A model generated the notes under the pieces. The model saw only the letters and a list, made by a program, of their open reading frames with translations, was not told the DNA's origin and made no database searches. From contig CADBCZ010000016.1 in the NCBI GenBank assembly GCA_902793335.1, positions 1 to 64,000 of the forward strand: a DNA stretch of 64,000 nucleotides. The letters run 5' to 3'. Below, piece by piece: positions 47,077 through 55,147 of this stretch; position 1 is the stretch's first letter, and the number at the start of each line of letters is the position of its first letter. The position numbers and the translations under genes are program-made. Source of the DNA: an uncultured Lachnospiraceae bacterium. Lineage in GTDB: Bacteria > Bacillota > Clostridia > Lachnospirales > Lachnospiraceae.

Positions 47077-48024
47077 TCATTTGAGCATCATGACAGCTGC
47101 ATTATTTCCACGTTTCCCATGACTTGCCCTATGTGAAAAAAGCAGCTCACTGTTACAGCATGTACAAATATCAGTTATGTCTATATTCTCTTTTAAAACT
47201 CCTGCATCTAACAATATCAGTTCACAGGCTTTATGAAGATTTAGCTGATATTTGCCGTTATCCTTTTTGTATATCAACTCTTTCATAGCATCTTCTGTTT
47301 CATTTTCAGCGCCACTTTTATCCTCGGCACTCTCATCAATACACACGTCATCATCCGCCTTGTCGTAATGACCACGAAATGCTTCTATGAACTGTACCGC
47401 AACATCTTCACTGACCTCATAACACTTCTGACAAATAGATGGTGCTATAACACATATAATATCCTCAGGTTTAGAGCCATACTCTTCTCCCATAAAAGCA
47501 ACCATCTTAGCACCTATTCGTCCTATTGTTCCTTTCCATCCCGAATGTGCCATAGCAATTACCTTTTGAATCGGATCATAGAACATCAACGGTACACAGT
47601 CTGCATAAAAGGTTATCATAGGCACATTTTTAATATTTGTTACTAGTCCATCAATCTCTTTTATATCACTTTCTTTGATAATTCCTTTACCACAATCATC
47701 TTCTGTTACTTTGTGAAAATCTGTCTTATGAACCTGATCTGAAAATACGAGTCTTTTCTCATCATATCCAAGGCAAGTGGCAAAACGTCTATGGTTTTCC
47801 ATAACATTTTCCGGATCGTCACCTCTTGTAAAGCTTAGATTCATAGCGGATAAATGTTCCTTTGACACGCCACCAAGTCTTGTTGAAAATGCGTGAATAA
47901 GTTCTTCTTTGTGAGCTTCAAGTTTTGGGAAGGTGATATATGTGACTCCGTCCTTTTCGTTTATGGTGCAACACTTTTCATGGTTGTTAATATACTTGAA
48001 TCTGTTAATATATTTGTTTTCCAT
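47077..48024 (-). CDS. pgeF: Peptidoglycan editing factor (YfiH/laccase-domain family)
   Basis: A 315-residue DUF152 protein. The metal-site motifs are present: HAFSTRLGGVS, VFSDQVHKT, FYADCVPLMFYD and MAHSGWKGTIGRIG, with CTCCNSELLFSHRASHGKRGNN at the end. In E. coli the homologue removes wrongly incorporated L-Ser from peptidoglycan precursors; older annotations call it polyphenol oxidase or purine nucleoside phosphorylase-like. A 40-residue acidic insert (about 215-260) is unusual in length. Its first 20 bases overlap the end of the nucleotidyltransferase gene, with GGAGG inside that gene. Confidence 0.92.
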   Translation of the reverse strand: MENKYINRFKYINNHEKCCTINEKDGVTYITFPKLEAHKEELIHAFSTRLGGVSKEHLSAMNLSFTRGDDPENVMENHRRFATCLGYDEKRLVFSDQVHKTDFHKVTEDDCGKGIIKESDIKEIDGLVTNIKNVPMITFYADCVPLMFYDPIQKVIAMAHSGWKGTIGRIGAKMVAFMGEEYGSKPEDIICVIAPSICQKCYEVSEDVAVQFIEAFRGHYDKADDDVCIDESAEDKSGAENETEDAMKELIYKKDNGKYQLNLHKACELILLDAGVLKENIDITDICTCCNSELLFSHRASHGKRGNNAAVMMLK

Positions 48025-48286
48025 ATAATTTTATATCCTCCAGTAACAACTCATTTTCAATATTATCATAATCAAAAATATCTATTTTTCTTAATGTATC
48101 AATGCCTTCTAAATCTTCTTCTAGTTTCATCAAATTCTTACACCCATAAACAACAAAATCGATATCACTATACGGCGTAGCCTTTCCTGTTGCAAACGAT
48201 CCGAAAAGACTTAAATGTTCTACCGAATTATCCTTACATATATCAGTTACTCTATCAATCAATTCTTCAATCGGCATTACATTCAT
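48005..48286 (-). CDS. MNT-type minimal nucleotidyltransferase
   Basis: A 93-residue pol-beta-fold nucleotidyltransferase. The motif GSFATGKATPYSDIDFVVYG carries GS and the two catalytic aspartates. Such proteins often act as antitoxins with HEPN partners (MntA/HepT), adding AMP to the toxin. No HEPN gene is adjacent, so this is an orphan. The start at 48286 has GAGGTG six bases upstream; the ATG at 48304 overlaps yraN without one. It lies between yraN and pgeF, both on the same strand with overlaps or tiny gaps. Confidence 0.85.
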   Translation of the reverse strand: MNVMPIEELIDRVTDICKDNSVEHLSLFGSFATGKATPYSDIDFVVYGCKNLMKLEEDLEGIDTLRKIDIFDYDNIENELLLEDIKLYGKQIY

Positions 48287-48291
48287 ATCCG

Positions 48292-48645
48292 TCACCTCAC
48301 CCACTCAAATGCATTTTCTGTATATCTTATCTCGTCATTTAATATTCCAGCAACATCAAATCTTACAGGAGTATATTCATTCATTCCATGAGAATACATA
48401 TAATATCCGGCCGCCTTACATATTCTTCTCTGTTTTCTGATATCCACTGCCTCTTCCGGAAAACCATGCGATGTATCATGACGATACTTAACTTCAACAA
48501 AGCACAGATAACTATCATTATCAGCAATAATATCTATCTCACCCTGCCTGCATCGGTAATTCATTTCAAGAATACGATAACCGTTATTCTCCATGTAGTT
48601 TCTGATAAGCATCTCCATCTCACCGCCTATCAATCGTTTGTTCAT
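48292..48645 (-). CDS. yraN: YraN family (UPF0102) nuclease-fold protein
   Basis: A 117-residue PD-(D/E)XK-like protein. The pattern is typical: GYRILEMNYRCRQGEIDIIA, then YLCFVEVKYR with the E-x-K pair, and VDIRKQRRICKAAGYY. The family is linked to recombination or DNA repair by fold, and its role remains unproven. It follows ylqH and rnhB, its usual position in Firmicutes. Confidence 0.93.
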   Translation of the reverse strand: MNKRLIGGEMEMLIRNYMENNGYRILEMNYRCRQGEIDIIADNDSYLCFVEVKYRHDTSHGFPEEAVDIRKQRRICKAAGYYMYSHGMNEYTPVRFDVAGILNDEIRYTENAFEWVR

Positions 48646-48733
48646 ATTATATCATTCTCCCATACTATATTATTTATATCGCCTAGTGGCTCCATGTATG
48701 CATCTTTGTTACACTTCGAACATTTCAGTAAAC

Positions 48734-49018
48734 TTAACGATTCAGCTTACTCTTAATCTTATCCATCTTGTCAACATACACAAGCACTTCTGCTACCACC
48801 CCGTAAAGTTCAGGGGGTATCATATCTCCAACCTCAAGCTTTAAGAGCGTATCCGCAAGACCTTCATCCTTATATGTTGCAACATCTGCTTCTTTCGCCT
48901 TTTCTATTATCCTGTCTGCAACAGCCCCCTGACCTGCAGCAACAACCTGCGGTGCAGAATTCGTAGGGTCATAGCTTAAGGCTACCGCTTTTCTTTTTTT
49001 ATTTTTATCTTCCTGCAT
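48734..49018 (-). CDS. ylqH: FlhB C-terminal domain-like protein (YlqH type)
   Basis: A 94-residue stand-alone copy of the cytoplasmic domain of FlhB/YscU, the type III export switch. It reads AVALSYDPTNSAPQVVAAGQG near residues 11-31, and ends in AEVLVYVDKMDKIK. The autocleavage motif NPTH is replaced by DPTN, so it probably does not self-cleave. The start at 49018 has AAAGGA upstream. It is 77 bp downstream of the FliK-like gene, as ylqH follows ylqG in Bacillus. No flagellar operon is present in the window. Confidence 0.85.
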   Translation of the reverse strand: MQEDKNKKRKAVALSYDPTNSAPQVVAAGQGAVADRIIEKAKEADVATYKDEGLADTLLKLEVGDMIPPELYGVVAEVLVYVDKMDKIKSKLNR

Positions 49019-49095
49019 GTTCAATTCCTTTCCATACCAGATTTCAGGGTTGTCGAGGCGAGAATAATTATAGTTTGCTGATGTATTCCCAATTA

Positions 49096-50889
49096 TTACG
49101 TTCTTGCGTCAAATGTAAACCTCTTTATACTCTTCTCTGCATTACTGTCAACTATCTCATCAACAACTTTATTAGATGAGTCTTTGGGATCTCTAAGTAC
49201 AACTTCATTAGTCAATGAAAAGCCTCTTTCCGTAAGCTGTTTTGCTAACATATCCATATTATCCGCAACAATATTGACACTCTCTTTGTCATTCAGATAG
49301 AACCTTGCATTAACATTGGTTCCGGTAAGTGTGATCTTAACATCCGTAGCACCTAAATGATCCATATCTAAATGCAACATAACACTAATATCATCCTTCT
49401 TGCCTGCAAGCTTCCTTTTATCAGCATACACAAAAAGTTCTGAATTAGCATTCTGATTAGAAAGCTTAAGCGGCATCTGCGCATATACCATATGATTATT
49501 AAGCTCCTGCATAAATTGCATATTCTGTTGCATATTCTGTGAATTCTGATGCATACTTCCACTATCTCCGCCTTTTGCAGAAATAGTGTTTTCAAAACCT
49601 TCTGTCTGCTTGATTATCTTATTGTATAACTCATCTATTTCCTTTGGATCATTCATCTCGTTTGGATTCAACGAAAACTCTTTCTTCACCATATCCGTGA
49701 ATAATTTCTTGAATTCGTTAGACTTAAGAAGATTATTAATCTCTGCATCATTTTTCCCTGATGCACGAACATTTTCCAGAATACTTTTAAGCATATCACC
49801 AGAATCATTCGATTGATTCATAATCTGTTTTATCTGTTCATTAGGAACATCTGCTTTTTTCAATTGATCAGCAAGTTTTGTGACTTCTTCTTTTGAGAGT
49901 TCTGTCTTTTCGGCAACTTCGTCTACAATTTCTTTTGAAAGAGCTGTCTGTTCTGATATCTCTTCCTGATTACCATTGACACCCACGTTTTCCATAGTCT
50001 TTGCACTTATGTTTTCCACGTTGGAATCCGCAAATTCTTTTCCGGCATCTGACATCTGTGCAAGTTCACTGATTTCACCTGACGATTGTCCACTTATATT
50101 CCCTGTATTTTCCGCATTTGCCTCCTGTGATAATTTTGCATTAAGGACTTCATTTTCAATATCTCCTCCCTCAGGACTGAAGATATTAATAAGCTCCTTT
50201 GCAACCGATAGAAGTTTCGCCCCTTCCATATCCTTTGGAAACGCACTTGCAAAGTCTGCCATCCCCTCTGCAGTCTTTCCTATATCTACCGACAATTGAT
50301 GATTCAAGCTCTCATATCTCTCGTATTGAGCAATATTCTCAGCATTCACAGGAATATTCATCTTATTTAATGCTGCTAACGTATGCATCGATGTCCCCTC
50401 AAATTTCATACTCTGTGAAAGCAGCTTCACCATATTTGCTTTATCAAGCGGCATTCCTGCCTCCATAAGTTCCTTTGCTGCTGAGAAATTCTTTTCTGTA
50501 GGAGATAATCCTGTTCCTTCAAGAGCTCTTTCAAGAACCTGCGTCTGAGCGCTGTACAGAGAATCAAATAAAGGCTTAATTAATATCTGCGCAGTATTAT
50601 TGTTCATGCTGTTTTCTTTTACCGAAAAAAGCATCTTGTCACCGATAGTAAGCTCCATATCGGCCTGAAGCCTGGCTGTTATCTGCCCCTTATTATCCGT
50701 AGCAATAGTCACACGTTCCCCATTAATATCAGTTATTTCCCCACGAAAAACAGAGCCTTCAGAAAGTCCTGACAAGTCTGCCTGATTTCTCACCTGACCT
50801 GTCTGTTCCGAACCTTTCGTCTGCTCTGCATTTCTTGAAGATTGAATATTTTGATCATAACTCCTAATCAACGGATTTCCAATCTGCAT
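49096..50889 (-). CDS. ylqG: FliK-like hook-length control family protein (YlqG type)
   Basis: A 597-residue protein. The N-terminal part has an OB-like beta segment (GSVFRGEITDINGERVTIATD, about 45-65). The middle is long, acidic and helical with repeated SKEEVTKLADQLKK-type units. The C-terminus (about 480-580) matches the FliK hook-length domain: HLDMDHLGATDVKITLTGTN, then LTERGFSLTNEVVL. In Bacillus ylqG lies between rnhB and ylqH, as here. Whether it acts in flagellar assembly is not known. AGGGGG precedes the ATG. Confidence 0.8.
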   Translation of the reverse strand: MQIGNPLIRSYDQNIQSSRNAEQTKGSEQTGQVRNQADLSGLSEGSVFRGEITDINGERVTIATDNKGQITARLQADMELTIGDKMLFSVKENSMNNNTAQILIKPLFDSLYSAQTQVLERALEGTGLSPTEKNFSAAKELMEAGMPLDKANMVKLLSQSMKFEGTSMHTLAALNKMNIPVNAENIAQYERYESLNHQLSVDIGKTAEGMADFASAFPKDMEGAKLLSVAKELINIFSPEGGDIENEVLNAKLSQEANAENTGNISGQSSGEISELAQMSDAGKEFADSNVENISAKTMENVGVNGNQEEISEQTALSKEIVDEVAEKTELSKEEVTKLADQLKKADVPNEQIKQIMNQSNDSGDMLKSILENVRASGKNDAEINNLLKSNEFKKLFTDMVKKEFSLNPNEMNDPKEIDELYNKIIKQTEGFENTISAKGGDSGSMHQNSQNMQQNMQFMQELNNHMVYAQMPLKLSNQNANSELFVYADKRKLAGKKDDISVMLHLDMDHLGATDVKITLTGTNVNARFYLNDKESVNIVADNMDMLAKQLTERGFSLTNEVVLRDPKDSSNKVVDEIVDSNAEKSIKRFTFDART

Positions 50890-50923
50890 GTATTCTACCC
50901 CCTATCTGCAATCAGTTAAATGA

Positions 50924-51676
50924 TCACAAAAAGTTCCCTATAAACGATCTCCTGTGTATCTTACAAGGTCCCATCTCTTTGATAGCACTAATATGAGCCG
51001 CACTTCCGTATCCTTTGTTGCTTGCAAAACCGTATCCGGGATATTTCTTATCCATCTCCACCATAAAACGGTCTCTGGTCACCTTTGCAACAATACTTGC
51101 AGCTGCTATTGAAACACTTTTCGCATCACCTTTGATTATCGGCACCTGTTTTATCGATACCTCTGGAATAGTCACTGCATCATTTAACAAAATGTCAGGC
51201 TCAACACTAAGACAACTCAAAGCCTTACGCATCGCAACATAATCAGCCTGCAAAATGTTAATCTCATCTATCACATCTTCATCAGCAAATCCAATTCCAT
51301 AGGCAACAGCCTTAGAAATTATCTCCTCATATAGCTCCTCACGCTTCTTTTCCGAGAACTGTTTTGAATCATTAAGATATAATATGTCCGTATCCTTTGG
51401 TAAAATAACCGCAGCCGCCACAACAGGCCCCGCAAGCGGGCCACGTCCAACTTCATCTATTCCACATATATATCGGCAGTTTTCGTATTTTCTTTCATAC
51501 TCCTTCATACGATATATACGCTCAACTTCTTTTTCATAAGCAACAATCTTCTTAGCCGCAGACTCAACAATCTTTTTAACTCCCGCTCTTTCATCACTGC
51601 CATATTCATCTATAAGTGCCTTTAGTTCATCTATTCCCGCAGAATTAAACTGCTTTTTTATATCCTGTATCCCCAT
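50924..51676 (-). CDS. rnhB: Ribonuclease HII
   Basis: Cuts the RNA strand of RNA/DNA hybrids and single ribonucleotides in DNA. The 250-residue protein has an N-terminal helical extension (1-60), then the catalytic core: D-E pair in CGIDEVGRGPLAGPV, an aspartate in LNDSKQFSEKKRE, and IVAKVTRDRFM. The start at 51676 has GAGG eight bases upstream. It ends 35 bp before ylqG. An unpaired hairpin (51741-51763) lies upstream after the third lepB gene. Confidence 0.95.
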   Translation of the reverse strand: MGIQDIKKQFNSAGIDELKALIDEYGSDERAGVKKIVESAAKKIVAYEKEVERIYRMKEYERKYENCRYICGIDEVGRGPLAGPVVAAAVILPKDTDILYLNDSKQFSEKKREELYEEIISKAVAYGIGFADEDVIDEINILQADYVAMRKALSCLSVEPDILLNDAVTIPEVSIKQVPIIKGDAKSVSIAAASIVAKVTRDRFMVEMDKKYPGYGFASNKGYGSAAHISAIKEMGPCKIHRRSFIGNFL

Positions 51677-51777
51677 AAACATTTCCTCTATTATATCTTT
51701 TAGCTTTAGACATTTGCAAAACTCATATTTGTTGTGTTAAGCTCTGTATATATTGTACAGAGCGATATAAGAAAAAC

Positions 51778-52446
51778 TTAATTCTTCTTAATCGGTCCAA
51801 ACTTGCTAAGCGGCCATAATCTGAATACCGCCTTACCAACTAATTTCTCTCTCTTCAGATTTCCCACAACGTAGAATCTTGAATCTTCACTTGCATTACG
51901 GTTATCTCCCATAACAAAGTATTCGTCATCGCCAAGTTTAACTTCCTCATTGCATCGTCCAATACTACTTGTGTTTATTACTTCCTTGCCATAATTCTCT
52001 TCAAGCAGTGTCCCGTTAACATATATTGAACCATCATCATCAATCCTTACCGTTTCACCAGGAAGAGCTATTATACGCTTAATAAAAAGCTCTTTCTCAT
52101 CTTCCTCAAGATCCATGTCATCTTCATCTATATCTTCACCCGCTTCCAGATAGCTTGCTCTGTAATAATCTGAATCATATACAGGAAATACCACCACATC
52201 AAAACGTTTAGGATCGCTGAATCTGTAAGATATCTTATCCACCCATAAGCTCTCACCATCATGGAAATTATTTTCCATAGACTCACCATCAACAACTGTT
52301 CTCTGGCCTACAAATGTGATTATCACCCATACCATAAAGATCAGAAACAAAACATACAATACAAAACCGATTATCTCCTTTACAGGATCAGTCTCTTTCT
52401 GTGTGTTTCCCTGCTCATTTTCAATAGGTTTATTCTTATCCGCCAT
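51778..52446 (-). CDS. lepB: Signal peptidase I, third copy
   Basis: A type I signal peptidase of 222 residues. One N-terminal membrane helix (about 25-45) is followed by the serine region VVDGESMENNFHDGESLWVD and the lysine region LFIKRIIALPGETV, which form the Ser/Lys dyad. The box MGDNRNASEDSR is intact. Compared with the two other copies here it carries an acidic insert (YLEAGEDIDEDDMDLEEDEK) just before the lysine box. It begins four bases after the second copy. GGAGG precedes the start. Confidence 0.95.
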   Translation of the reverse strand: MADKNKPIENEQGNTQKETDPVKEIIGFVLYVLFLIFMVWVIITFVGQRTVVDGESMENNFHDGESLWVDKISYRFSDPKRFDVVVFPVYDSDYYRASYLEAGEDIDEDDMDLEEDEKELFIKRIIALPGETVRIDDDGSIYVNGTLLEENYGKEVINTSSIGRCNEEVKLGDDEYFVMGDNRNASEDSRFYVVGNLKREKLVGKAVFRLWPLSKFGPIKKN

Positions 52447-52450
52447 TAGT

Positions 52451-53050
52451 TTAATCCTCCGATGTCTTATCTATTTTCCCTATCTTAGAAAGCGGCCACA
52501 TTCTAAATGCTGCCTTTCCAACAAGTTCTTCTCTTTTTATATTACCAACCTCAATAAACCTTGAATCCATACTGTTATTGCGGTTATCTCCCATAACAAA
52601 ATATTCATCATCACCTATGACTATATTTTCCGACGCCCGTCGTATATTTTCAGGCATAATCACCTCATAGCCATAATCCTCATTAAGCACCTCGTCATTT
52701 ATATAAATCTTTCCCTCTTCATCTATCCTTACCTTCTCACCCGGAAGACCAATTACTCTCTTAATGAAATACTCTCCGCTATCTCTGTAAGGAAATACGA
52801 CTATATCAAATCTTTCCGGATCTTTGAATCTGTATGACAATTTATCCACCCACAGACTATCACCATCATCTAACGTATTATACATGGACAAGCCACTTAC
52901 TTCCGTCCTCTGTCCGACAAAATGAATGATGAACCACACTATCACAATAACCGAAAGCAGGTATATTGCCATTCCTATCAACTCTTTGACAATATTAATT
53001 TCTTCAACCTTTTCTTCTTTTTGATTCTCTGCATTATCTTTCTTTAACAT
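52451..53050 (-). CDS. lepB: Signal peptidase I, second copy
   Basis: A 199-residue signal peptidase: membrane helix (about 25-43), serine box EVSGLSMYNTLDDGDSLWVD, lysine box EYFIKRVIGLPGEKVRID, and VMGDNRNNSMDSRF. It is closest in sequence to the copy directly downstream, so that pair probably arose by tandem duplication. AGGAG precedes the start. It follows rbgA by 42 bp. Confidence 0.95.
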   Translation of the reverse strand: MLKKDNAENQKEEKVEEINIVKELIGMAIYLLSVIVIVWFIIHFVGQRTEVSGLSMYNTLDDGDSLWVDKLSYRFKDPERFDIVVFPYRDSGEYFIKRVIGLPGEKVRIDEEGKIYINDEVLNEDYGYEVIMPENIRRASENIVIGDDEYFVMGDNRNNSMDSRFIEVGNIKREELVGKAAFRMWPLSKIGKIDKTSED

Positions 53051-53092
53051 ATTTTACCTCTCCTTGAAAATAAACTAGTAACCGATTACTCC

Positions 53093-53932
53093 TTAAGGCC
53101 TTTCCAAAGTGATTCTTCCCAAAACTCCATTTCTATACTCATCTAACAATATTGAAGCAGCCTTTTCGTAATCAATCTCGCTGCCTTTCATTATACACCC
53201 TCTGTTAGTTGCAATTTCATGAAGAATTTCTGAAGACTCATTATCCTCATTAACATTATACCTATTACTTAGTATTCCAAGATAATTATTTTTCAAAAAA
53301 TCAATCAGTTCACAAGAAAGTTCAACCTTAGGTAGGATATCATCATTTATTGAACCGATAAATGCCAAACGCTTACCAACCTCTTCATCATCGAATTTGG
53401 GCCACAAAATCCCCGGAGTATCTAACAGTTCGACATTCTTATTGATCTTAATCCACTGTTTTCCCTTAGTTACACCCGGCTTATTACCAACCTTGGTGCA
53501 AGCCTTCTTAGCATACGAATTAATAAATGTCGACTTTCCAACATTAGGTATTCCAACTATCATTGCACGAATCGGTCTGTTAATTATGCCTCTTTTTCTG
53601 TCTCTTTCTATCTTTTCCTTACACGATTCCTGAACTAATGCAGTTATATTCTTCATGCCATCACCGCTCTTGGCATTAATCGTTACAACATTTATACCCT
53701 GCTTGTTAAAATATTCCTTCCACTCATCATTAGCTTTCGCATCAGCCAAATCGCTCTTATTAAGGATAACAAGGCGGAATTTGTTGTTAGCAAGGGTATC
53801 AATATCCGGATTACGGCTTGATATCGGAGTTCTTGCATCTAATAATTCTATAACTATATCTATTAACTTAATATTTTCCTGCATCATACGGCGGGCCTTC
53901 GTCATATGACCGGGATACCATTGTATATTCAT
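53093..53932 (-). CDS. rbgA: Ribosome biogenesis GTPase A
   Basis: A circularly permuted GTPase (YlqF/RbgA) needed for late 50S assembly. The motif order is G4 (LVILNKSDLAD), G5 (VVTINAKSG), G1 (VGIPNVGKSTFIN), G2 (KPGVTKGKQ) and G3 (LLDTPGILWPK). The opening IQWYPGHMTKARRMM is typical. Length 279. The ribosome site is weak, and the start was taken at the ATG 53932 rather than the TTG at 53938. In the order lepB-rbgA-lepB-lepB-rnhB. Confidence 0.96.
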   Translation of the reverse strand: MNIQWYPGHMTKARRMMQENIKLIDIVIELLDARTPISSRNPDIDTLANNKFRLVILNKSDLADAKANDEWKEYFNKQGINVVTINAKSGDGMKNITALVQESCKEKIERDRKRGIINRPIRAMIVGIPNVGKSTFINSYAKKACTKVGNKPGVTKGKQWIKINKNVELLDTPGILWPKFDDEEVGKRLAFIGSINDDILPKVELSCELIDFLKNNYLGILSNRYNVNEDNESSEILHEIATNRGCIMKGSEIDYEKAASILLDEYRNGVLGRITLERP

Positions 53933-53952
53933 ATTCAAACTCTACTCTTTCT

Positions 53953-54543
53953 TTATTTTTTATCTACTTTTCCCATTTCGTTTCGAGGACTTATTCTCAC
54001 TCTCACCCTGCCTGATATTTCCTTTTTTGAGACATTTCCTATATTGACATATCTCGAATCCTCACTATTGTTACAATTATCTCCCAAAACAAAGTATTCA
54101 CTATCAGATAGAGTTATCGGATCATACGCAAGTCCTTCTGTCATTATCAGACTGTCAAAAGGAAGATCCTTTAGTGCGTCACCGTTAATGAATATTCTTC
54201 CATTACGAATTTGCACCGTTTCTCCCGGAAGTCCGACTATTCTCTTAATATTATAGTACGAGTCGGGACTCTCTTTTAATTTAAATGCTATTATATCATA
54301 CCTTTGTGGATCTTTAACCGAATATGCTCTTTTATTCAAAATCAAAACATCCTTGTCATTAAGAGCCGGACTCATACTTTGCCCAACCATTGTTACCGTC
54401 TGGACTCCAAACGTGACTATACTGTATCCAAATATCACAACAACCAATATAGCTATAACCCATCTACCAATCTCGGCGATAAACTCTTTCAGATCAAAAG
54501 GGTCCCTATCAAAACTGCTTTTATATCTTCTACGTCTGCCCAT
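53953..54543 (-). CDS. lepB: Signal peptidase I, first copy
   Basis: A 196-residue signal peptidase with a basic N-terminus (MGRRRRYKSSF), one membrane helix (about 25-45), serine box MVGQSMSPALNDKDVLIL, lysine box YNIKRIVGLPGETVQIRNG, and LGDNCNNSEDSRY. It is the most diverged of the three copies and occupies the conserved position after rplS. The start at 54543 has AAAGGGG eight bases upstream, and that site can pair with upstream RNA (see 54552-54597). It ends 20 bp before rbgA. Confidence 0.95.
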   Translation of the reverse strand: MGRRRRYKSSFDRDPFDLKEFIAEIGRWVIAILVVVIFGYSIVTFGVQTVTMVGQSMSPALNDKDVLILNKRAYSVKDPQRYDIIAFKLKESPDSYYNIKRIVGLPGETVQIRNGRIFINGDALKDLPFDSLIMTEGLAYDPITLSDSEYFVLGDNCNNSEDSRYVNIGNVSKKEISGRVRVRISPRNEMGKVDKK

Positions 54544-54551
54544 AATATAAT

Positions 54552-54597
54552 CCCCTTTGCATAAAGGGGCCAGAGTCAATTAACTCCAGCCCCTTTT
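54552..54597 (-). promoter_or_regulatory. Alternative hairpins over the lepB ribosome site
   Basis: On the minus strand three segments follow one another: AAAAGGGGCTGGAGTT, then ACTCTGGCCCCTTT, then the lepB ribosome site AAAGGGG. The middle segment can pair with the first, leaving the ribosome site free, or with the ribosome site itself, hiding it. No T-tract follows, so this is not a standard terminator. A translational switch or processing hairpin is inferred. Confidence 0.5.
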
Positions 54598-54625
54598 GCC
54601 ATTCAATGATATATGAGTTTCCTCA

Positions 54626-54973
54626 TTATTTCATAAGTTCTTTAACCTTAGCTGCTTTACCAACACGGTCACGTAAATAATAAAGTTTTGCACGTCTTAC
54701 TTTACCACGTCTTACTACTTCGATCTTCTCAACGATTGGAGAATGAAGAGGCCATGTCTTTTCAACACCTACACCGTTAGAATTCTTACGAACAGTAAAT
54801 GTCTCACGGTTGCTTCCACCCTGACGCTTAATAACTGTTCCCTCGAAAACCTGAATTCTCTCACGGTTTCCCTCTTTAACCTTAGCAGATACTTTAATTG
54901 TATCTCCAACGTTAAACTCTGTAATTTCACTCTTTAACTGAGCAGCTTCAATGTTCTTAATAATATCGTTCAT
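54626..54973 (-). CDS. rplS: 50S ribosomal protein L19
   Basis: A 115-residue protein at the 30S-50S interface. Family signature: [54 protein letters not shown], and [26 protein letters not shown] precedes the start. It follows the unknown membrane protein and trmD, and leads into lepB-rbgA. Confidence 0.98.
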   Translation of the reverse strand: MNDIIKNIEAAQLKSEITEFNVGDTIKVSAKVKEGNRERIQVFEGTVIKRQGGSNRETFTVRKNSNGVGVEKTWPLHSPIVEKIEVVRRGKVRRAKLYYLRDRVGKAAKVKELMK

Positions 54974-55110
54974 AACGAACCTCCTTAAAATATAAGATGT
55001 TCTTACAAGGATTATTCACGCCCTTGGCAACTTGCAGAGGACCATCAAAATTAATGCAAAATCACATAATGAAATTGCAACTTAAATAATGTAACATAAA
55101 AGAATAGATT
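54974..55110 (-). promoter_or_regulatory. rplS promoter and probable L19 leader
   Basis: TTGCAA and TACATT lie 17 bases apart on the minus strand near 55085-55115. The RNA before the ATG contains CAAGG/CCTTG and GCAAG/CTTGT pairings. A leader motif for L19 autocontrol is known in low-GC Gram-positive bacteria. The match here is judged by eye. Confidence 0.4.
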
Positions 55111-55147
55111 TTGCAAGTGTTTTTTAACTTTAAGTATATAATATAAT

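Noticed and set aside
51741-51763. Hairpin GCTCTGTA/TACAGAGC between the third lepB and rnhB as a terminator
   Set aside because: No T-tract follows on the minus strand, and the flanking genes belong to one conserved cluster.
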